Source of the DNA: DATKSG01 sp035531775
GTDB lineage: Bacteria; Actinomycetota; Acidimicrobiia; Acidimicrobiales; UBA8190
Direction of reading: 5' to 3'
Assembly (NCBI GenBank): GCA_035531775.1
Contig: DATKSG010000028.1
Location: forward strand, 1-64,000
DNA length: 64,000 nt
In this document: positions 59,155-64,000 of the stretch, piece by piece
Position numbering within the stretch: the stretch's first letter is position 1
How the letters are laid out: each line of letters opens with the position of its first letter
Position numbers and translations under genes: made by a program
The notes under the pieces: model-generated
What the model was told of the DNA's origin: nothing
The model's input: the letters and a program-made list of their open reading frames with translations, nothing else
The model's database searches: none

Positions 59155-60137
59155 CCGCCGGCGAAGGGCAACCCCGCACCGAGGGCGTACCGTCGCCCTT
59201 GGGCTTTCCCGATCCGGGGCCGGCGCGCTTCGATTCCGTCGCCGACGTCCGTGAGCGACTCAGTGCCGCGGGTTACCTCGCCGACGACGGCATCGCCGGC
59301 GTAGTCCACCTGGCTGACCGCCTGGCCAAGCCGGTGCTGGTGGAGGGCCCGGCCGGCACCGGTAAGACCGAGTTGGCCAAGTCGGTGGCGCGGGTCACCA
59401 ACAGCCGCCTCATCCGGCTGCAGTGCTACGAGGGCCTTGACGAGTCCAAAGCCCTCTACGAGTGGAACTACAAGAAGCAGCTCCTTCGGATCCAAGCCCA
59501 GCAGGTGGTGGATGACGAAGACTCTCCGGGCGGGCACGGCTCAGGAGAGCCCCGTAGCTGGCGTGCACTCGAGGAGGACATCTTCTCTGAGGAGTTCCTC
59601 CTCACCAGGCCCCTGCTCGAAGCCATCCGCTCCCAGGAGTCGGTCGTACTCCTGGTGGACGAAGTAGACCGGGTCGAGCTCGAAACCGAGGCCTTGCTGC
59701 TCGAGGTCCTCTCCGAATACCAGGTCTCGATCCCCGAGCTCGGCACGGTCAAGGCGGATCGCATCCCAATGGTGTTCCTCACGTCGAACAACACGCGCGA
59801 ACTCTCCGAAGCGCTCAAGCGCCGGTGCCTGTACCTCCACCTCGATTATCCCTCCCTCGAGCGGGAGCGAGCCATCGTCTCGACCCGTGTGCCGGGCATC
59901 ACCGAAGAACTGGCTGACCAGGTGGCCCGAATAGTTCGGTCACTGCGGACGCTCGAGCTCAAGAAATATCCTTCGGTGTCCGAAACGCTCGACTGGGCCA
60001 GGACCCTGGTCGTCCTCGGCGTCGAGTCGATCGATGCCGAGCAGGCCAAGTCGACCTTGCACGTCCTGCTCAAGTACCGCAGCGACCTCGAACGCGCCGC
60101 CAAGGAGCTGGCCGGCGTGGACGAGGCCAAGACCTGA
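59151..60137 (+). CDS. MoxR-family AAA+ ATPase
   Basis: A 328-residue MoxR-type ATPase. Walker A is GPAGTGKT (66-73), Walker B VVLLVDEVDR, sensor 1 VFLTSNNTRELSEALKRRCL and LHLDYPSLERERAIV. The long insert ALEEDIFSEEFLLTRPLL is typical of the CoxD-like group. MoxR proteins act as chaperones with VWA-domain partners in assembling metal centres or complexes; the VWA gene follows 9 bp later. GTG 59151 overlaps the proA stop. The substrate complex is unknown; no CO-dehydrogenase genes are present. Confidence 0.93.
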   Translation: MTAGEGQPRTEGVPSPLGFPDPGPARFDSVADVRERLSAAGYLADDGIAGVVHLADRLAKPVLVEGPAGTGKTELAKSVARVTNSRLIRLQCYEGLDESKALYEWNYKKQLLRIQAQQVVDDEDSPGGHGSGEPRSWRALEEDIFSEEFLLTRPLLEAIRSQESVVLLVDEVDRVELETEALLLEVLSEYQVSIPELGTVKADRIPMVFLTSNNTRELSEALKRRCLYLHLDYPSLERERAIVSTRVPGITEELADQVARIVRSLRTLELKKYPSVSETLDWARTLVVLGVESIDAEQAKSTLHVLLKYRSDLERAAKELAGVDEAKT

Positions 60138-60146
60138 CACACCGGC

Positions 60147-61589
60147 GTGCTCGACGTAATCACCGGTTTTGTCGGTGAGCTCCGGTCCGCCGGCCTTCCG
60201 GTGTCGCTGACCGAGGCCATTGACGCCTCTGAGGCCATTCGCCACATCCCGCTCGAAGACCGCGATGCGCTCAAGTACGCATTGGCCGCCACCCTGGTCA
60301 AGTCGTCGGCCCACTGGAAAGCCTTTGAGACGGCCTTCGAGGTTTATTTCTCGATGCGGGGCCCTCAGTTCGACATCGACGAGCTCGACGCCAGATCAGA
60401 CACCGAGTCGTCGGACACCGAGGCCGACCAGCCCGGTCGAGGGGCAGGGCGCGGACAAGGCAGCGGCGGGGGAGAGGCGCTGTCACCCGAGGAGCTGGCC
60501 GAGATGCTGTTCCGGGCCTTGCTGGCCGCCAACGACGCCCAGGTGGCGGCCTTGGCCCGCCAGGCGGTGACGCGGTACGCCGGCATGGAGCCCGGGCGAC
60601 CGGTGGGCGGCACGTACTACCTGTACCGCACGCTCAGGAACCTCGATCTGCAGGGACTCCTGGAACGCCTGCTCGACGCGGCGCGGTCCCAAGCCGGAGA
60701 GGGCAACACCACGCCCCTCGAGGAGCGCTTGGCTCGTGACGAGTTCCAGGCCCGGTTGGAGCGGCTGCGCAAGGAGATCGAGGACGAGATCCGCCGCCGG
60801 CTGGTGGCCGACCGGGGGACCGAGGCGCTGGCCCGTTCGCTTCGCAAGCCGCTGCCCGAGGACGTCGATTTCATGCACGCCACCAGGGAGGAGCTGGTGG
60901 CTCTTCGTCGAGCCATCCAACCGCTCACCCGCAAGCTGGCGGTGCGATTAGCCCGCAAGCGGCGCCACGGTCGCAAGGGGGCCCTGGACTTCCGCTCCAC
61001 GGTGAGGCACTCCCTTTCGACCGGGGGAGTGCCGGTGGACCCCAAGTTCCGCTACCCCCGCCCGGCCAAGCCCGAGATCTTCGTAATCGCCGATATCTCA
61101 GGATCGGTGGCCTCCTTCGCTCGGTTCACCCTGCATATGGTGTACGCCATCAGCGCGCAGTTCTCGAAGGTACGCAGCTTCGTGTTCATCGACGGCATCG
61201 ACGAAGTCACCCGCTTCTTCGAAGGGGTGGAGGACGTGGCGCAGGCCGTAACCCGGATCAACACCGAAGCCGATGTGGTATGGGTCGACGGGCACTCGGA
61301 CTACGGCCACGCGTTCTCTGTCTTCTGGGAACGCTGGGGTGAGGAGATCACGCCCCGCACGAGTGTGCTGCTGCTGGGCGACGCCCGCAACAACTATCAC
61401 GCCAGCCAAGCCTGGGTGGTGCAGGAGATAAGCCGGCGGGCGAGACACGTCTACTGGCTTAATCCCGAGCCGCGCTCGTACTGGGGCACCGGGGACTCGA
61501 TCCTCGGGGAGTACGCCACGTTCTGCGATCACGTCTTCGAGTGCCGCAACCTCCGCCAACTCGAGCACTTTGTTTCGGAGCTCGGTTGA
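60147..61589 (+). CDS. VWA-domain protein (CoxE-like) partner of MoxR ATPase
   Basis: A 480-residue protein of the VWA/CoxE group. The N-terminal helical part (LDVITGFVGELRSAGLPVSL, ALKYALAATLVKSSAHW) is followed by an acidic linker and a helical middle. The VWA domain holds the metal-ion-dependent adhesion site D316-x-S318-x-S320 in ADISGSVASF, plus VWVDGHSDYGHAF and LLLGDARNNYHASQAW. It is thought to bind proteins via Mg2+ and act with the upstream MoxR ATPase. GTG 60147. Its stop overlaps the next gene's TTG (TTGA, 61586-61589). Confidence 0.93.
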   Translation: MLDVITGFVGELRSAGLPVSLTEAIDASEAIRHIPLEDRDALKYALAATLVKSSAHWKAFETAFEVYFSMRGPQFDIDELDARSDTESSDTEADQPGRGAGRGQGSGGGEALSPEELAEMLFRALLAANDAQVAALARQAVTRYAGMEPGRPVGGTYYLYRTLRNLDLQGLLERLLDAARSQAGEGNTTPLEERLARDEFQARLERLRKEIEDEIRRRLVADRGTEALARSLRKPLPEDVDFMHATREELVALRRAIQPLTRKLAVRLARKRRHGRKGALDFRSTVRHSLSTGGVPVDPKFRYPRPAKPEIFVIADISGSVASFARFTLHMVYAISAQFSKVRSFVFIDGIDEVTRFFEGVEDVAQAVTRINTEADVVWVDGHSDYGHAFSVFWERWGEEITPRTSVLLLGDARNNYHASQAWVVQEISRRARHVYWLNPEPRSYWGTGDSILGEYATFCDHVFECRNLRQLEHFVSELG

Positions 61590-62296
61590 GTGCCTTTCCC
61601 TCGGTTCCCGCCGGCGTCCGCACGGTGGGCACCGACACTGCCGATTCCACCCGCCTTGTGTTGGTCCGCCACGGGGAAGCCAAGTGCAACGTGGATGGGG
61701 TGGTGGGTGGCCCTCGCGGTTGTCGCGGCCTGTCGCCGGTCGGGGCCCGCCAAGCCGATGCCCTGGCCCTGCGGCTGGCGGCCACGGGCGAGCTGGCCGG
61801 GGCCTCGGCCCTCTACGCCAGCGTGCTCCAGCGGGCCCTCGACACGGCCGATGCCATCGCCCGGTGGGTTGGCGGGGGCATGACACCGGTGGCCGACTGC
61901 GCTTTGTGCGAGCTGCACCCCGGCGACGCCGATGGGCTCACCTGGGCGGAGTTCAGCGAGCGCTATGGGGAGCCCGATTGGGACGCCGACCCCGGCACCC
62001 CGCTGGCGCCCGGCGGCGAAAGCTGGAGCTCATTCGTGCAGCGCGCCCACCGGGCCCTGGTCGAGCTGGCCGCCCGCCACCAGGGCTCCACGGTAGTGGT
62101 CGTGTGCCATGCCGGAGTGGTGGAGTCGGCCATGCTCCGCTTCCTCCCGCTCGCCAGCGGGGAAGCGCGCCTGGGCCTTCGCACTGCCCACACTTCCATC
62201 ACCGAGTTCGAGACCACCGACGGCGGGTGGCGGCTCCTGCGCTACAACGACGCCGCCCATCTCCAGGGCAGCGTGGACCAGCCTCAACAGGCGTAG
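61586..62296 (+). CDS. Histidine phosphatase family protein
   Basis: A 236-residue phosphoglycerate-mutase-like phosphatase. The catalytic block is LVLVRHGEAKCNVDG (H29), the second histidine lies in VVVVCHAGVVESAML, and LYASVLQRALDTADAIA matches SSPLxRARxTA-type helices. The substrate is unknown. The start is uncertain: TTG 61586 overlaps the VWA stop (TTGA), while GTG 61625 would give MGTDTADSTRL. The frame also extends upstream into the VWA gene and is not used there. It overlaps the converging secreted-protein gene by 13 bp at 62284-62296. Confidence 0.87.
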   Translation: MSAFPSVPAGVRTVGTDTADSTRLVLVRHGEAKCNVDGVVGGPRGCRGLSPVGARQADALALRLAATGELAGASALYASVLQRALDTADAIARWVGGGMTPVADCALCELHPGDADGLTWAEFSERYGEPDWDADPGTPLAPGGESWSSFVQRAHRALVELAARHQGSTVVVVCHAGVVESAMLRFLPLASGEARLGLRTAHTSITEFETTDGGWRLLRYNDAAHLQGSVDQPQQA

Positions 62297-63924
62297 TCGC
62301 CGTCGACCGACTGGCCGTTGCTCTGGGTGGCGGCGTTGTCGCTGTACTGCGTCAGCCATACCGGGCCGGTGGGAAGCGTGTCGTGGTTGGCGGCGGCATA
62401 GGAACCGATGTTCTGACAGTTGTAGGGGCCGCCCTGCCCCGAGTACCACGCCACCCATACCGGCACCGCCGGTTGGTACGAACCCACGATGATGTCCCAC
62501 GTGTCAGGGCTCGTGTAGACCCCGACGTTGTTGATGCCCTTGTCGCGTAAGCCGTTGATGGCTCCTTGCACCACCTGGGCGTTCTCGGCCACATTGGAGG
62601 ACCAGTAGTCGGTGGCGTCTTCCACGTCGAGCCACCACGTCACAAAGGGGTTTACCCCGTTTGTGTTTGCATAGTTGAACCCGTACAGGGCGGCGGCGTA
62701 GCCGAAGTTGCACGCTGGATCGTTGTTGCAGCCCGGTTCGCTGGCCTGGGATTGCCCATAGTCAAGGAAGATGTACAGGTCGAGGCCGGCTCCGGCCCAT
62801 TGTGCCTCTTGCACGATGCAGGGATTGGCCGCCGAGCCGGCCAGCCCGGTGGCCTGCACCACTCCGATGGTGTGACCGCTGGGCAGCGTCATCGAGCATT
62901 GTGGCGGGTTGTCGTTGAAGACGGACACGTCATAGCCGTACGAACCTGACGGGTAGATCCCGTTCCCGTTGGCGTCGCCATTGCCGGGGCCTTCGGCCAT
63001 CCCCACCACGGGGGCGGCCAATTGCTGAGGGGTCGATCCGAAGTACCCGCCGTCGCCGAAGGCGGTGACCGCCCCGTTGGTGTCGGTGGTCCAGTAGCCG
63101 CCCGCATCGGCGGCCGCCATGGTGGCGATGGGGCGCGATAGGTCGTGTCCCCCGAGGGACCCCTGGTACTGGGCATCGCCGAAGGAGAAGATCCCCCCGT
63201 CCGATGCCACCAGCCAGTATCCGCCGATGTCGGGCGCCGCCGCCCCCACGATGGGCGCATTCAAGGTCGATCCCCCCATCGAGCCGTGGAAGGGAGCGTC
63301 GCCGAAGGAGAAGATCCCCCCATCGGAGGCGAATAGCCAGTACCCCTTGCCGTCGGGCGTGGCCGCCATGGCCATCACCGGCTGGTTCAGGTGAGTGCCC
63401 CCCATCGAGCCGTAGAAGGGAGCGCCGAAGGAGAAGATCCCCCCGTCCGATGCCACCAGCCAGTATCCACCGGTCACGGGGTCGGTGGCCATGGCCATCA
63501 CCGGCTGGTTCAGGTGAGTGCCCCCCATCGAGCCGTGGAAGGCGGCATCGCCGAAGGAGAAGATCCCCCCGTCGGAGGCCACCGTCCAGTACCCCTTGCC
63601 ATCGGGCGTGGCGGCCATGGCCACCATAGGCTTGTTGAGGCGCTTACCGCCCATGGACCCGTAGAAGGGAAGCCCACCGAAAGCGAAGATCCCGCCGTCG
63701 GTGGCCACCAGCCAGTAGCCGGGGATGACCTTCGGCTTCGTCGGGGTGGAGGTCGTGGTGGTCGACGACGTCGACGTGGTACTTGACGTCGTGGTGGTGG
63801 CAGCGTCAGCCGCCCGGCCCCCGTGGGACGCCACCACGGGGACGACGACCAGCAGGGCCACGATCAGGGTAAGGGCCGCTCGGTGCGTCAAAAGGCGCGG
63901 TGGGAAGAGCGGCGGGGAGTTCAT
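62284..63924 (-). CDS. Secreted protein with six ~41-residue repeats and GH25-like domain
   Basis: A 546-residue exported protein. The signal peptide (basic N-terminus, core ALTLIVALLVVVPVVAS) is followed by a Thr/Ser linker (40-62) and six GYW...DGGIFSFGD...GSMGG repeats starting at residues 69, 111, 153, 194, 235 and 276, likely a propeller or solenoid. The C-terminal domain (about 325-546) resembles a GH25-type or DUF1906 TIM barrel, with YGYDVSVFN, WWLDVEDATDYW, VGVYTSPDTWD and WVAWYSG. D433 and E435 are candidate catalytic residues. It may bind the wall or cell surface and cut peptidoglycan (inference). ATG 63924 gives the best signal peptide; no clear ribosome binding site is seen. Confidence 0.87.
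   Translation of the reverse strand: MNSPPLFPPRLLTHRAALTLIVALLVVVPVVASHGGRAADAATTTTSSTTSTSSTTTTSTPTKPKVIPGYWLVATDGGIFAFGGLPFYGSMGGKRLNKPMVAMAATPDGKGYWTVASDGGIFSFGDAAFHGSMGGTHLNQPVMAMATDPVTGGYWLVASDGGIFSFGAPFYGSMGGTHLNQPVMAMAATPDGKGYWLFASDGGIFSFGDAPFHGSMGGSTLNAPIVGAAAPDIGGYWLVASDGGIFSFGDAQYQGSLGGHDLSRPIATMAAADAGGYWTTDTNGAVTAFGDGGYFGSTPQQLAAPVVGMAEGPGNGDANGNGIYPSGSYGYDVSVFNDNPPQCSMTLPSGHTIGVVQATGLAGSAANPCIVQEAQWAGAGLDLYIFLDYGQSQASEPGCNNDPACNFGYAAALYGFNYANTNGVNPFVTWWLDVEDATDYWSSNVAENAQVVQGAINGLRDKGINNVGVYTSPDTWDIIVGSYQPAVPVWVAWYSGQGGPYNCQNIGSYAAANHDTLPTGPVWLTQYSDNAATQSNGQSVDGDYAC
62989..63720 (-). repeat. Six ~123-126-bp coding repeats
   Basis: DNA-level imperfect tandem repeats encoding the GYW...SMGG units of the secreted protein. 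The most similar copies share long blocks such as gccgaaggagaagatcccc. They are coding, not a CRISPR array, and could recombine to change repeat number. Confidence 0.9.
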
Positions 63925-64000
63925 GACGAAGCGCCATTGTCGTGCACATAGGCACCACGGGGCAATCACCCCCCTGCCCGGCGCCCTCACCAGGCGCGAC

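Noticed and set aside
62989..63720. CRISPR-like repeat array
   Set aside because: Repeats are about 123-126 bp, imperfect and in frame with a secreted protein. No cas genes are nearby.

Overview
The window looks like chromosomal DNA of a high-GC actinobacterium, most likely from the Acidimicrobiia or a nearby deep-branching lineage. Supporting evidence is mycothiol biology (an Mca amidase and a maleylpyruvate-isomerase-type protein), an Mce lipid-transport operon with actinobacterial gene order, an F420-type luciferase-like oxidoreductase, a HU protein with a Lys/Ala/Pro/Arg tail, a sortase, and the blocks tig-clpP-clpX-folC-ndk-mreBCD-mrdA and rne-rplU-rpmA-obg-proB-proA. Species identity cannot be read from the sequence. 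No insertion sequence, prophage, CRISPR array or rRNA gene was seen. Many neighbouring genes overlap by 4 bp (ATGA or GTGA), so translational coupling is common.

Layout. 1-2547: end of fumarase, a pterin dehydratase and an unrecognised protein, all overlapping. 2574-10173: housekeeping genes on both strands (pspAB/htpX, mca, an SCP2-like protein, a ChbG/YdjC deacetylase, an LLM oxidoreductase, a TIGR01777 epimerase, slipin, purE). 10185-13701 (minus strand): a DsbA-like protein, a PAP2 phosphatase, the Mce-type ATPase and a membrane-tethered ECF sigma factor. 14219-17441 (plus): a secreted surface protein, a sortase and a Pro/Ala-rich exported protein. 17740-27694 (plus): two YrbE permeases, six Mce proteins and one Mce-associated protein, with stop/start overlaps throughout. 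27717-36208: RecB-like nuclease, hydrolase, DedA, a MacB-like permease with its ATPase, a flavin monooxygenase, an old-yellow-enzyme relative and HU. 36280-36463: tRNA-Gly(TCC) and tRNA-Pro(TGG). 36627-39014: small protein, USP, Ppx/GppA and a DUF5679 zinc ribbon. 39164-62296 (plus): proteostasis, folate, cell-shape, RNA-processing, ribosomal and proline genes, then a MoxR/VWA pair and a phosphatase. 62284-63924 (minus): a large secreted protein with six about 41-residue repeats and a GH25-like domain.

How the genes work together. The main accessory theme is the envelope. The Mce ATPase (11439-12329) is not in the Mce operon. It sits 7 bp behind a gene for an ECF sigma factor that carries its own transmembrane helix and a long Ser/Gly/Thr-rich outer region. 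Divergent from these lie the surface-protein/sortase/exported-protein unit and then the Mce transporter operon. I propose, as inference only, that 10.9-27.7 kb is one envelope module in which the tethered sigma factor could tune surface anchoring and Mce lipid transport. A 14-bp sequence (ACGYTTTCCCAGYG) occurs upstream of both plus-strand units and is a testable candidate control element. The rest is conserved core chromosome, with two notable absences: no valS between clpX and folC, and no rodA beside mrdA.
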